A stretch of DNA of 64,000 nt from the NCBI GenBank assembly GCA_000775715.1, contig JRWQ01000019.1, positions 1 to 64,000 on the forward strand, read 5' to 3'. Below are positions 24,642-33,828 of the stretch, in pieces. Made by a program: the position numbers and the translations under genes. The first letter of the stretch is position 1; every line of letters starts with the position of its first letter. The DNA comes from Vibrio tubiashii (GTDB taxonomy: Bacteria; Pseudomonadota; Gammaproteobacteria; Enterobacterales; Vibrionaceae). Below the pieces are notes generated by a model that worked only from the letters and a program-made list of their open reading frames with translations, had not been told where the DNA came from and did no database searches.

Positions 24642-24962
24642 TTAGTGGGTCTGCGAGTTAACTGGAATTGCTTGGTTGATTCTCAACAGAGTCATAATCT
24701 CAAGTGGTTGGCCAGTTACGTTTTCAATCCGCATGCTACGTTCGCGTTCCACGAGGCGTTTATACAGGTAAACCAGCGCGCCAACGCCCGAAGAATCGAG
24801 AAATTGAACTTGGCGAAAATCGACTTCAATGTCCGTTGAACTGTTCTGTTCTAGGATCGCATCAATATGAGGCTGAACATTTTTAGCACTATCGCAATCT
24901 AGGTTACCGTCGATAGTCCAGGTAGTGATTGTGTTGTTGGTTTCAATGTTTCGAAGTTCCAT
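24642..24962 (-). CDS. sypA: STAS-domain regulator SypA
   Basis: This is a 106-residue anti-sigma-factor-antagonist-like protein (STAS). The conserved phosphorylatable serine is Ser57 in FLDSSGVGALVYL. In A. fischeri the equivalent serine is controlled by SypE, which is not encoded here. The start at 24962 (AGGAG at 8 nt) is chosen because the sigma-54 start predicted at about 24986 excludes the ATG at 24989, and the ATG at 24968 is too close to the ribosome site. It is the first gene of the locus. Confidence 0.9.
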   Translation of the reverse strand: MELRNIETNNTITTWTIDGNLDCDSAKNVQPHIDAILEQNSSTDIEVDFRQVQFLDSSGVGALVYLYKRLVERERSMRIENVTGQPLEIMTLLRINQAIPVNSQTH

Positions 24963-24996
24963 AGTCATATCTCCTCTGATTGTTGACATCTAGAGG

Positions 24997-25013
24997 AGCA
25001 GTTAATATGCCAA
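24997..25013 (-). promoter_or_regulatory. Sigma-54 promoter of sypA
   Basis: The minus strand reads TTGGCATATTAACTGCT, with GG (25011-25010) and GC (24999-24998) exactly 10 nt apart. It lies 35 nt upstream of the sypA ATG. Confidence 0.86.
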
Positions 25014-25060
25014 GAAAAATTACCAATATTTTCAGTTGGTTAATTGGGATGAGTGTATTT

Positions 25061-25095
25061 TTCTCAAAATGAGAATGGAATATCTCATTTTGACA
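25061..25095. promoter_or_regulatory. SypG-type enhancer sites upstream of sypA
   Basis: TTCTCAAAATGAGAA (25061-25075) is a perfect inverted repeat about 58 bp upstream of the -24 element. A second, less symmetric copy, TCTCATTTTGACA, lies at 25083-25095. The first copy differs in only one or two bases from the operator before sypM. Confidence 0.74.
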
Positions 25096-25164
25096 GGCAG
25101 AACAGTTGTACAAACATTAATGTTGAACTGGCTTTTTCTGTAACTGCTAAGGCTGTTAATAACT

Positions 25165-25183
25165 GAGAGGCTAGAAGCCTCTC
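25165..25183. other. Small perfect hairpin between sypA and ligE
   Basis: GAGAGGCT-AGA-AGCCTCTC is an 8-bp stem with a 3-nt loop and no T-run on either side, so it is not a convincing terminator. It lies in the divergent sypA/ligase intergenic region. Confidence 0.5.
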
Positions 25184-25262
25184 GAATCATGCTTGTTTTA
25201 TTGTTGTAAGGTTTGATAGCTATGAAAAACTGATAACAAAGCAGCTTTGTAGGACAACTCAT

Positions 25263-26114
25263 ATGGATATACGCCTATCTCTACTTGCGATCAGTTTACT
25301 CAGCGCACCTACATACACGTTATTGGCAAGCGACAGCGTTGCAAATATGCAGCCTGTCGCACTCGCGGAAATGTATAACGCTTCAATCGAGGTCAGCCAG
25401 TACTGGGTCAGTGAAAAGCTCGATGGAGTCAGGGCGATATGGGACGGGCAACAACTATTCACTCGTGGCGGTAACCTGATCTACGCCCCCGACTGGTTCA
25501 CCGACAAACTGCCTGATACCGCTATCGAAGGGGAATTGTGGGCAGGGCGGGGCAACTATCACCTGGTGCAGCAAACTGTGCTGGATACATCTCCGAACGA
25601 TGAAGCATGGAAATCAATTAAGTTAATGCTTTTCGATATGCCTAATGCGTCAGGAATTTATCAGCACCGGTACACTAACCTTATAAACTTGGTCAATGGC
25701 TTAGACCTTGACCATGTAAACTACATCGAACATAAGCCGATCGCGAGTGAAGATGAGTTACTCCGTAAGTTAACAATCATCGATGGCTCTTTTGGAGAGG
25801 GCTTGATGCTGCGCAAGATTGATAGCCTATACAACCCACGGAGAAGTAGCGACTTGATAAAACTAAAGACCTATCAAGATGCAGAGGCTAGAGTCATTGG
25901 CTATAGGAGCGGGAATGGCAAATACGAGGGTAAGATGGGTTCTTTGCTCGTCCAGTTAGAATCTGGGACACAATTTTATATTGGCAGTGGATTTTCAGAT
26001 AACCAACGTAAAGAACCGCCCCAAATAGGTACCATTATTACTTTCAGATACAACGGTTTTACCCACAAAGGAATTCCCAAGTTCGCAAGGTTTTTGCGTG
26101 AGCGTGTGGAGTGA
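25263..26114 (+). CDS. ligE: Periplasmic ATP-dependent DNA ligase (Lig E type)
   Basis: This 283-residue minimal ATP-dependent ligase has an N-terminal signal peptide (1-22, ending LLASDS or so). Motif I is SEKLDGVRA with the adenylated lysine; motif III/IIIa is near AIEGELWAGRG; motif IV is EGLMLRK; motif V is LIKLKTYQDAEARV. A short OB-fold C-terminus follows. Such Lig E enzymes occur in competent gammaproteobacteria and Neisseria and seal nicks in periplasmic, possibly incoming, DNA. The gene stands alone, divergent from sypA. Confidence 0.88.
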   Translation: MDIRLSLLAISLLSAPTYTLLASDSVANMQPVALAEMYNASIEVSQYWVSEKLDGVRAIWDGQQLFTRGGNLIYAPDWFTDKLPDTAIEGELWAGRGNYHLVQQTVLDTSPNDEAWKSIKLMLFDMPNASGIYQHRYTNLINLVNGLDLDHVNYIEHKPIASEDELLRKLTIIDGSFGEGLMLRKIDSLYNPRRSSDLIKLKTYQDAEARVIGYRSGNGKYEGKMGSLLVQLESGTQFYIGSGFSDNQRKEPPQIGTIITFRYNGFTHKGIPKFARFLRERVE

Positions 26115-26159
26115 ATATACGGCCCTCTTAAATGGGTATATAAATAGGCGGGCCTTATA

Positions 26160-27542
26160 CTATTTTTCAGAAAACGTTAACTGAACACTATCACTTTGCT
26201 TGTGCATCCAGTGCAGTCGAACCCCTAGCAATAGGGCGGCAGTCGAAAGCCCGATAATGAATCCTACCCAAAATCCATGAGCGCCCATTGGCGCGACGAT
26301 CCAATCGGTCATTGCGAGAATGTAACCTAGCGGTAAACCGAATATCCAATAAGCGACAAAGGTTCGATTAAATATCGCCGACATGTCTTTGTAACCACGC
26401 AATGCACCTGCTGCGACAACTTGAATAGCATCAGTTACTTGATACACCGCAGCTAAAAGTAGCAGTTGCAAAGCAAGGTCAATTACCGCGCGATTGTGTG
26501 TGTAGAGTAATGCGATTGGTTCTCTGAGCAACACGGTAAACAACGCGGTAAATAGAGACAAACCTACAGCGACGATCAAACCGACGTGGGACGCGATTGT
26601 GGCTCCAGCAACGTTTTGTTCGCCCAAACGATGGCCAACTCTGATACTGGTCGCAGTGCCAATACTCATTGGCAGCATGAACACGAGTGAAGAGAAATTG
26701 ATAGCAACTTGATGTGCGGCGACAACAAGCGGCCCTAATGGGGCAACCAGTAGCGCCACGACGGCAAACAGCGTTACTTCAAAAAACAGAGCGGCGGCGA
26801 CAGGGAAACCAAGTTTAAATAAGCGAATTAAGGCTTGTGTGTTGGGCTTATGGAAATGCTCAAATACGTTAACTTTGGCTAAACGATCAGACGTAATGAC
26901 ATAAAAAAGTAACATAGCAAACATCAGCCAATACACTATCGCAGTTGCAACGCCACACCCAACGCCACCTAGAGCAGGTGCACCGAACTTACCGTACACA
27001 AAGATCCAGTTGAGTGGAATATTGAGAAGTAGACCAATGAAACCAATCACCATTGCAGGCTTAGTCAGCGACATACCGTCAGTAAGGCTTCTAAGTGCTT
27101 GGAATAGTAAGAAGGCTGGAATCGCAAACACGACTGCATCCATATAACCGATGGTCTTTTCGCTCATTAAAGGTTCGATATCCATTAGCCCGAGAATAGC
27201 TTCAGTTTGCTCGAGAATAACCGCGGTAGGTATTGAGATAAACAAAGCCATAAAAATGCCTTGCTGAATTTCAAAAGGAACACGCGCTTGTCTACCTGAA
27301 CCATTGAGTTGTGCTACAACCGGCACAAGAGCCATTAGAAGACCAATGCCAAAGAGAATCGTCGGTAGCCAAATGCTAGCCGCAATGGATACCGCCGCCA
27401 TGTCAGTAGCACTCACGCCACCGGCCATCACAGTGTCGACAAAACCCATACCGGTCTGGGCGACTGAGGCGATTAACACAGGTGTCGCAAGTTTGATCAG
27501 GGTGTTGGCTTCTTGTTTATAGCGCTGCACAGAGAACTCCAT
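26160..27542 (-). CDS. norM: MATE multidrug efflux pump NorM
   Basis: This sodium-coupled antiporter of about 460 residues with 12 membrane helices is close to the Vibrio NorM sequence I remember (KLATPVLIASVAQTGMGFVDTVMAGG at the N-terminus, abbreviated; IPLNWIFVYGKFGAPALGG in helix 5-6). NorM exports cationic dyes and fluoroquinolones. The start at 27542 (MEFSVQRYKQEA) is preferred over the in-frame TTG at 27563. It is divergent from ribE, a common Vibrio arrangement. Confidence 0.93.
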   Translation of the reverse strand: MEFSVQRYKQEANTLIKLATPVLIASVAQTGMGFVDTVMAGGVSATDMAAVSIAASIWLPTILFGIGLLMALVPVVAQLNGSGRQARVPFEIQQGIFMALFISIPTAVILEQTEAILGLMDIEPLMSEKTIGYMDAVVFAIPAFLLFQALRSLTDGMSLTKPAMVIGFIGLLLNIPLNWIFVYGKFGAPALGGVGCGVATAIVYWLMFAMLLFYVITSDRLAKVNVFEHFHKPNTQALIRLFKLGFPVAAALFFEVTLFAVVALLVAPLGPLVVAAHQVAINFSSLVFMLPMSIGTATSIRVGHRLGEQNVAGATIASHVGLIVAVGLSLFTALFTVLLREPIALLYTHNRAVIDLALQLLLLAAVYQVTDAIQVVAAGALRGYKDMSAIFNRTFVAYWIFGLPLGYILAMTDWIVAPMGAHGFWVGFIIGLSTAALLLGVRLHWMHKQSDSVQLTFSEK

Positions 27543-27658
27543 ATTCTGGTTGTCTAGCTTCAACTGAGTTTGCTTTAACTAACCAGAGAGAAAATAAGTG
27601 TTCGTGATGATAAATAAATGTCACACTAAGCACCAACAAAAACTATCGGAACTGATTG

Positions 27659-28270
27659 ATGTTTACAGGAATTGTTCAAGGGATGGCTGAAATTGTTGCC
27701 ATCAATAGAAAAGACAAATTTCAAACTCACACAGTAAAACTCACGGGTGATCTATCACAAGCGTTAAGTATCGGGGCTTCTGTTGCGCACAACGGATGTT
27801 GCTTAACGGTGACAAGTATTTGCGGGGATTTGGTCGACTTTGACCTTATGCAAGCGACCTTAGCTCTAACTAATCTTGGTGAACTGAAAGTCGGGGATTT
27901 GGTCAACATTGAACGTGCGGCTAAGTTTGGGGATGAAATCGGTGGTCACTCAATGTCTGGACATATTTCATTAGTGGCGGAAGTTGATGATGTTATTGAT
28001 AGTGAAAATAACCGTACTGTTTGGTTCTCCATCCCAATAGAGATGATTAAGTACGTATTAGCGAAAGGTTACATTGGATTGGATGGATGTTCACTGACGA
28101 TTGGTGAAGTTGAAGAGAATCGTTTCTCAGTTCACCTAATACCAGAAACGATGCAGCGCACTCTATTTGGTCAACGCAAAAAAGGCGATAAAATTAACGT
28201 TGAATTTGATCCACAGACGCAAGCTATCGTCGATACGGTTGAGCGCGTTTTAGCTAGCAAACAAATATAA
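27659..28270 (+). CDS. ribE: Riboflavin synthase, alpha chain
   Basis: This lumazine-dismutating riboflavin synthase of about 203 residues is made of two similar lumazine-binding barrels. Each begins with MFTGIVQG- or [12 protein letters not shown] motifs; [11 protein letters not shown] and [10 protein letters not shown] are the paired active-site loops. It converts two molecules of dimethylribityllumazine into riboflavin. The start is ATG 27659; an adjacent in-frame TTG at 27656 adds one residue. No FMN riboswitch is seen in the short upstream gap. Confidence 0.93.
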   Translation: MFTGIVQGMAEIVAINRKDKFQTHTVKLTGDLSQALSIGASVAHNGCCLTVTSICGDLVDFDLMQATLALTNLGELKVGDLVNIERAAKFGDEIGGHSMSGHISLVAEVDDVIDSENNRTVWFSIPIEMIKYVLAKGYIGLDGCSLTIGEVEENRFSVHLIPETMQRTLFGQRKKGDKINVEFDPQTQAIVDTVERVLASKQI

Positions 28271-28296
28271 AAAAAGCGCCGCTAGGGCGCTTTGTC
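28266..28296. terminator. Terminator between ribE and the CPXCG gene
   Basis: An A-run precedes the AAAGCGCC-GCTA-GGGCGCTTT hairpin with flanking A/T runs. It can serve both convergent genes. Confidence 0.85.
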
Positions 28297-28498
28297 AGAA
28301 AATTTGCTCGTCGTCGGCATCAACCAACAGATCGATTTTATCCATTTGTTCATCGACCGTCATACTCAAGTGAATTGCGTGACAACATGCGGGACAATCA
28401 TCATAAAAGCTTTGGCTACCATTTGAAGCATCTAATGTAATTCCAATCGAATGTCCGCAGTGTGGGCATGAAACCATCTTTTCAGTATATTTTCGCAT
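28295..28498 (-). CDS. CPXCG-motif small cysteine-rich protein
   Basis: This 67-residue protein has two zinc-knuckle-like pairs, CPHCG and CPAC, with an additional acidic C-terminus. It fits the CPXCG cysteine-rich family (PF14255). The function is unknown; zinc binding is inferred from the CxxC pairs. It is convergent with ribE. Confidence 0.82.
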   Translation of the reverse strand: MRKYTEKMVSCPHCGHSIGITLDASNGSQSFYDDCPACCHAIHLSMTVDEQMDKIDLLVDADDEQIF

Positions 28499-28746
28499 AA
28501 CATCTTTCCTTACAACCCTTAAAACAACAATGCCTAACTACTTCCTTACGTTAAGGATAGCCCCTGTAGACTTCATTAATATTAAGTGTAGAAGTTTCTG
28601 TTAGACATGAATTAAGTACAAAGTTTGACTCGTGTAAGGAAATTGACTTTAGCTTGTTCTCAGTATCACTTTTAACACGCAAATTAATTGACAATTCGCA
28701 GTGCGTTAATCGTGTAACTATTTGTAAATATTAACTTATTTTATGT

Positions 28747-29613
28747 TCAATATGAAAGAATTTGTTTGATCAATTTCTCCGATTGATCCAAATAGTGGCC
28801 ACCAAATTGATTGTAATGATTGAGAACATGATAGAGGTTATAGATGTCTTTGCGCTCACTGTAGCCGAAATCAAGAGGCGCAATGCTTTCGTAACCCTGA
28901 TAAAATTCAGGCTGAAAACCTTCGAACAGTTCAGCCATAGCCATATCACATTCTCTGTCTCCCCAATAGCAAGCTGGGTCGTAGCAAATAGGTCCAAACA
29001 CAGAGTTAGCGCAATTGCCGTGCCATAGATCTCCGTGTAATAAAGAGGGTTTAGGTTGGTGATGTGCAAGCCTGTCATGAACGAGTTGGGTAAATTCGTT
29101 GATATCAACTAAGTTAATCCCTTTTTCACGCAGTAACTGAAGTTGCCAACCAATCCTTTGCTCAGAAAAGAATCGTGACCACTTTCGACTCCACTTATTC
29201 GGCTGAAGTGTACTGCCAATAAAGTTGTCTTGGTCGAAACCATACTCTTTTTGCTCGCCCCACTGATGCAAGCGAGCAAGTTGCTGACCGAACGCGTAAC
29301 TGTTCTTTGCGTCATCAAGAGGCTTGGTGGGCAGATAGTTTAAAATGATAAACGAATGTTGTTTTGACTTGCCTGTTAAGATAAGCTCTGGGACGAAAAC
29401 CGTATTGCTTTCACGCAGAATACGGATGTTTTCAGCTTCGATCTCGAACTTGGCAAGAAATTCACGCTTGTTGATCTTTACAAAGTAACGTTGCTCTCCA
29501 TCAGAGATCATGTAACAGTCACTAATGTCGCCACCATGCACTTTCTCTTTCTCTACGATTTCGTAACTGAACATCAAGGTTTCGGAAAGTTGTTTAGAAA
29601 TAGCTTGCCACAT
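28747..29613 (-). CDS. Fructosamine kinase family protein
   Basis: This is a 288-residue member of the fructosamine-3-kinase/YniA family with an aminoglycoside-phosphotransferase-like fold. It shows an N-lobe lysine in YFVKINK, the catalytic loop LLHGDLWHGNC (Asp) and the metal-binding YDPACYWGDRECD. It phosphorylates ketoamine (glycated) protein or free sugar adducts. The start at 29613 (GGGA at 6 nt) is preferred over in-frame ATGs at 29619 and 29631. It stands alone between two long gaps. Confidence 0.9.
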   Translation of the reverse strand: MWQAISKQLSETLMFSYEIVEKEKVHGGDISDCYMISDGEQRYFVKINKREFLAKFEIEAENIRILRESNTVFVPELILTGKSKQHSFIILNYLPTKPLDDAKNSYAFGQQLARLHQWGEQKEYGFDQDNFIGSTLQPNKWSRKWSRFFSEQRIGWQLQLLREKGINLVDINEFTQLVHDRLAHHQPKPSLLHGDLWHGNCANSVFGPICYDPACYWGDRECDMAMAELFEGFQPEFYQGYESIAPLDFGYSERKDIYNLYHVLNHYNQFGGHYLDQSEKLIKQILSY

Positions 29614-29951
29614 AGTCATTCCCAGTTTCATCTATCTTTAGTTTCAGTGTAGAAGATGCTTTTAGGTATTACTGATTCATAGTGCAAAAAATTCAATCAT
29701 TTACACTAATTTCATTGAAACGGTACAAAACTGTGAACTTACGCAACTCCGGAACTAAAGTGATGACTATATCGGCCGCTTATTAATGCGAGTCTTCAAC
29801 TACTAGAGCAAATTAATTGGATTCTAATGTGATGTTTAATTGAATTTGTGCATGAAGTCAGTTAGCTATTCGACTTTGGTTGTAACTATTGATTGATATG
29901 GCTTAGTATTAGAAGTGTTAGTCAACGACATAATTATTACGGAGATGAGCT
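29614..29951. other. 338-bp intergenic region between the kinase and DUF3802 genes
   Basis: No gene, repeat or tRNA is visible. It must hold divergent promoters. The best candidate on the plus strand is TTGTAA (29880-29885) and TAGTAT (29904-29909) at 18-nt spacing, about 42 nt before the DUF3802 start. Confidence 0.6.
29880..29909 (+). promoter_or_regulatory. Putative sigma-70 promoter of the DUF3802 gene
   Basis: -35 TTGTAA and -10 TAGTAT are separated by 18 nt. Confidence 0.5.
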
Positions 29952-30296
29952 GTGGTTGTTGAAACCGATGGTTATTTGGCTCTAATTGAGCATTTGGCTT
30001 TTAATCTTGATGTGTTTGCTTCAGATAACGGCGACACTGGGACTGAAAGCGTTGAAGATGTCGTTACTGATATGGTCGCGAGTAATATCATGGCGATCTT
30101 CGAGCAAAATCCAGAGTTGCATTCAAGCGTGCGCTTTCAACTATTGAAAGAAGCTGACTCAGTTGTTGAAGATCTTGGTGAAGTGCTTGCAGGAGTTTGG
30201 ACTAAACCTGCAACTAATGGACAAATTAGTTTCTTGGACGAGTACATCGCCTTGGTTAAAAACCTGTTTGATTCAGCTGTGGCTAAGTATGACTAA
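29952..30296 (+). CDS. DUF3802 family protein
   Basis: This 114-residue acidic cytoplasmic protein begins MVVETDGYLALIEHLAFNLD, which I recognise as the Vibrionaceae DUF3802 family. It is predicted to be all-helical, with no catalytic motif. The function is unknown. The GTG start at 29952 is preceded by GGAG at 7 nt; the ATG at 29945 is out of frame and quickly stopped. Confidence 0.82.
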   Translation: MVVETDGYLALIEHLAFNLDVFASDNGDTGTESVEDVVTDMVASNIMAIFEQNPELHSSVRFQLLKEADSVVEDLGEVLAGVWTKPATNGQISFLDEYIALVKNLFDSAVAKYD

Positions 30297-30301
30297 ACTG
30301 G

Positions 30302-30817
30302 CTAGTTTATTTCAGGCGAGTATGCGACTCGTCTGAAATGCCAATATTTGGAAGCCCAATACGGGTTATCCAATCTCGAAATAATGACGCCTTTGGATGT
30401 CGAGGCGTGCATAAACTGTTTACTTCCCATATACACCCCCACATGCCTGACTTTGGGTGAGGTTTTAAAAAATACTAAATCGCCAATATTAGCTTCGGCG
30501 TAATCGATCTCTTGACCTACTTGTACCTGTGCCAGCGTTGTCCTTGGCAGTTGTAATCCGAGTGCATCTTTATAAGTGGCCTGTACAAACGCTGAGCAAT
30601 CGACTCCATTGAGTGATTCACCTCCTAAGCGGTAGGGCGCACCTTTCCATTGCTTATAGACATCCAGTAATGAACTTTTTGTGATCAATTCGTGTTGCGA
30701 GAACTTTGTGTGTCCAAGTGCGCTATAGTCACGGTCAGGTTGGCTAACGCAACCGATCAAAGCAAAAGCGAATAGGGTGGCTGTAATGGTGCGAGTACTT
30801 AAGAGCGGATGGTTCAT
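30302..30817 (-). CDS. NlpC/P60 family cell-wall hydrolase lipoprotein
   Basis: This 171-residue lipoprotein has lipobox ALIGC (Cys23). The NlpC/P60 papain-like domain shows the Cys in GVDCSAFV, His in VRHVGVYMG and a third His in MHASTSKG. Such Spr/NlpC proteins cut D-Glu-mDAP peptide bonds in peptidoglycan. It is convergent with the DUF3802 gene; an imperfect hairpin (about 30310-30339) within its 3' end may terminate both. Confidence 0.9.
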   Translation of the reverse strand: MNHPLLSTRTITATLFAFALIGCVSQPDRDYSALGHTKFSQHELITKSSLLDVYKQWKGAPYRLGGESLNGVDCSAFVQATYKDALGLQLPRTTLAQVQVGQEIDYAEANIGDLVFFKTSPKVRHVGVYMGSKQFMHASTSKGVIISRLDNPYWASKYWHFRRVAYSPEIN

Positions 30818-30902
30818 TCTCTACCTTTGCTGAAATCTAAGTGTAACAAACTAGACATAACATGCCTGACTGTAAACTTTCGTACTAGGAATACACTAGC
30901 AA

Positions 30903-32933
30903 ATGGACACGCTGAAAAACAATAAATTTAAATTGTCATTAATACAAACTGTCAGTGCGGTATTTATTACCATCACCTTACTGGTGATTTTACTTTCTGT
31001 CACCAGTATTAAAGGCTTAGAGCGGATCAACGTGCAATTTTCAGGCTTATCGGAGCGAGCTTTACCTCTTGCAATGACTAATGCTCAATTAACACAAAAC
31101 ATTCTTGAGCAAGCAAAGCAACTTAGTTACGTCACCCGCAGTCAAAACAGTGATGTTCTTTCTAGCATAGAAAATCAGATCATAGAATTAGAATCAAACA
31201 TACACAATCTGTATCAACAAGTGGGGGACTTCTCTTTAGATTACAGCGATGTGATTTCTCAGCAGCAAAGTAGCCAACTAAACGCCACAATAACTAGCTT
31301 AAACAAACTAAGTGCTAGCATCATAGAAACTCAGCAAAATATTCTAGTCAGACAAAAGCAGATTGATTCAGAACTGAGTGGGTTTCGTTACGGATTGGGC
31401 TCTGTGGGGCCTGAAATGAACCGGATTAGCTCTTTTCTGGTTGGAGATAACCCTGAATCAGCGGACGCAGCCAATCGATTTATTGCCAACATCAGCTCTA
31501 TGGAGAGTTCGTTTGTTGAACTCATGATGCATACGGATCTAGATAAAGCGAATAACGAGTTTCGCGAGATGAAAAACCGTCTTGCTGGGGTTAACTTAGC
31601 TTACGATGATTTCAAAGAGTGGCACCCGGACGTTGTTGATTTCGCGAGTCTAACAGCAGCGTATGACATGGTTCTGGGTGGTTTCAAACAAGATGGTATA
31701 ATCGACCAAATTCTATTTAAGCTTGAACTTGCTACTACTCAATCTCATCAAGTAGAACAGACCGCAATAATCGCCAACCAAACAATTGAACTACTCAACC
31801 AGATTTCGACTGCGGCAGAATCACTGATTGAGGAAAGTCAAGGCATCGTGACAAACACCATGGCTAACATCATTACGGTATTGCTTATCAGTGGTATTGT
31901 TTTAGTTTCAATAATCTTAGTGAGTTGGCTTTCATTAAGGTACTGGATTAACTGTGGTTTGCGCAACATACTCAACAATCTCAACAAAATGACTAACCAT
32001 GACCTCACAGGCCAAGCGAAGTTGCTTGGCCCACAAGAGATGAAAGAGATCGCGAGTAAGCTCAACCAGGTGATGGCATCGACTAACGAGTCAATCGCGA
32101 CGGTCACACGTAATTGTGAGACCTTATATCAAACCGCAGAAATCAGTCATGGCGCTGCAGAGCAAACTAACCTTAGCTTGAGTGAACAAAATGACTCGCT
32201 ATCAGCTATGGTGACCACGGTGCATCAACTTGAAGCGTCAATCAAAGAGATTTCAAGTGTGACTACTGAATCATATGAAGAGTCTAAATCGGCGACCGCA
32301 CTCTCGGCGCAAGGTGTAGAGGCAATTGAAGAGAATCAAGCTCGGCTGCAGGCACTCGAACATACCTTGAACGTCAACGAATCTTCGATGATTGAGCTAG
32401 ATAAACGAGTGAGACAGATCCGTGAGATGGTCGACCTTATTTCTGGTATTGCCGAGAACACCAATCTATTGGCTCTTAACGCAGCCATTGAAGCCGCGCG
32501 CGCAGGAGAGCAGGGCAGAGGGTTTGCAGTGGTCGCTGATGAAGTGCGTAAACTTGCCAGTGATACTTCAAATCAAACCACTAACATCAGCGATCGTATG
32601 AATCAGCTAGTCAACGCGGCTGAGCGTTCTAAAGTTGCTGTAGCGGAGTCAAGACAAGAGATGGCGAACGCTATAGAGTCAAGTGAGCTAGTTAAGGCGA
32701 CTTTTGTTGATATTGAAACTGCGGTAGAGCATATCAAAGCACGCGTAGAACAAGTGTCGGTCGCTACAGAAGAACAAGAGCGCGCAACGGCCCACGTGAG
32801 TGAGTCCATCGCTCGAGTATCGGAGCAGGGAGATCATAGTATGCTGCAGCTCGAATCTATGGTTGAAAGTTCAGAGCAAGTGGCGGAGATAGCAGGGCAC
32901 CAACAAGCCATGCTGCACAAGTATGCGGTATAG
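30903..32933 (+). CDS. Methyl-accepting chemotaxis protein
   Basis: This 676-residue chemoreceptor has membrane helix 1 at about 10-33, a large helical periplasmic sensor (about 34-318, no recognised Cache fold), and membrane helix 2 at about 319-343. A HAMP-like region precedes the cytoplasmic signalling hairpin, whose tip motif [20 protein letters not shown] lies near 527-548. There is no C-terminal NWETF-type pentapeptide, so methylation enzymes would be recruited through other receptors. The ligand is unknown. Confidence 0.92.
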   Translation: MDTLKNNKFKLSLIQTVSAVFITITLLVILLSVTSIKGLERINVQFSGLSERALPLAMTNAQLTQNILEQAKQLSYVTRSQNSDVLSSIENQIIELESNIHNLYQQVGDFSLDYSDVISQQQSSQLNATITSLNKLSASIIETQQNILVRQKQIDSELSGFRYGLGSVGPEMNRISSFLVGDNPESADAANRFIANISSMESSFVELMMHTDLDKANNEFREMKNRLAGVNLAYDDFKEWHPDVVDFASLTAAYDMVLGGFKQDGIIDQILFKLELATTQSHQVEQTAIIANQTIELLNQISTAAESLIEESQGIVTNTMANIITVLLISGIVLVSIILVSWLSLRYWINCGLRNILNNLNKMTNHDLTGQAKLLGPQEMKEIASKLNQVMASTNESIATVTRNCETLYQTAEISHGAAEQTNLSLSEQNDSLSAMVTTVHQLEASIKEISSVTTESYEESKSATALSAQGVEAIEENQARLQALEHTLNVNESSMIELDKRVRQIREMVDLISGIAENTNLLALNAAIEAARAGEQGRGFAVVADEVRKLASDTSNQTTNISDRMNQLVNAAERSKVAVAESRQEMANAIESSELVKATFVDIETAVEHIKARVEQVSVATEEQERATAHVSESIARVSEQGDHSMLQLESMVESSEQVAEIAGHQQAMLHKYAV

Positions 32934-32945
32934 TCTGTTTAAGTC

Positions 32946-32977
32946 GATAAAAGGAGCACATTGCTCCTTTTATTTTT
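32946..32977. terminator. Bidirectional terminator after the chemoreceptor gene
   Basis: ATAAAAGGAGCA-CAT-TGCTCCTTTTAT forms a perfect 12-bp stem followed by a T-run. It overlaps the stop codon of the convergent hydroxylase gene. Confidence 0.9.
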
Positions 32978-33758
32978 GTCTGAATGGCTGAGTCAACATT
33001 TTATCTAGCCGCTGTTCGTTCGGGCTTTGGAATAGAGGAAGACCTATTTTTACTCCATCATGACCTTGCTCTGGTTGGTCGAGGTAGGTACCGAATGCTC
33101 TATCCCAAATCGAAAGGAAAAAGCCAAAATTTGAGTGTGTTTCTTTAACGAGCACCGAATGATGAACGCGGTGCATATCCGGGGTAACAATCATTTTGCG
33201 CAGCCAATTGTCGAGCTTAAGCGTTAGGTAGGCGTTACTGTGGTTAAACATCGCGCTCGCGTTAAGGATAATTTCAAACACCACCACTGCAATTGGAGAG
33301 ATACCAAGCGTCATCACCAGCCCAACTTTAATCCACATTGAAAGAAGTATCTCTATAGGATGGAATCGAGTTCCTGTGGTTACATCGATATCTTGGTCGG
33401 CATGATGCATACGGTGTAAGCGCCATAAGATAGGAACACGATGAAATACTAAGTGTTGCAAATAGATCGCTAAATCTAGCAGCACCACTGCAATTAACAG
33501 TTCAACATAAATTGGCACTTGTAGCTGATTCAACAAGCCCAGACCATTATTAGCAGCGTAGATCGCAGCTTCAAGAGCAAGGATTGGCATTAACAGGCTC
33601 AGGCACATTGAGTTAAACGCAATTAATCCTAAGTTGTTTAACCAGCGATAGAGCTTGCTTTGAGTAAGTTTCTTACGAGGCGTTAGCCATTCCCATATCG
33701 CGCATAGCACTAAGACGGATAGGAAGAAACTCAGTCGAATCATTTCGGGGTTTTGCAT
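32970..33758 (-). CDS. Fatty acid hydroxylase/sterol desaturase family membrane protein
   Basis: This integral membrane di-iron protein has about 262 residues. Histidine clusters HLVFH, HRMHH and HRVHH, with HS(N) nearby, supply the metal ligands of the FA_hydroxylase superfamily. Four or more membrane helices flank them. The substrate (lipid or sterol-like) is unknown. The start at 33758 (AAGGAA at 7-8 nt) is preferred over an upstream in-frame extension to 33803. Confidence 0.88.
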   Translation of the reverse strand: MQNPEMIRLSFFLSVLVLCAIWEWLTPRKKLTQSKLYRWLNNLGLIAFNSMCLSLLMPILALEAAIYAANNGLGLLNQLQVPIYVELLIAVVLLDLAIYLQHLVFHRVPILWRLHRMHHADQDIDVTTGTRFHPIEILLSMWIKVGLVMTLGISPIAVVVFEIILNASAMFNHSNAYLTLKLDNWLRKMIVTPDMHRVHHSVLVKETHSNFGFFLSIWDRAFGTYLDQPEQGHDGVKIGLPLFQSPNEQRLDKMLTQPFRQK

Positions 33759-33828
33759 TGTGTATTCCTTGCAACTTGAGCTTTGGTGAGTAAACTGGCT
33801 CACCCTTGACCATTATCTACGATACACC

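Noticed and set aside
27543..27658. Possible FMN riboswitch before ribE
   Set aside because: The gap is too short and none of the conserved RFN elements are present.
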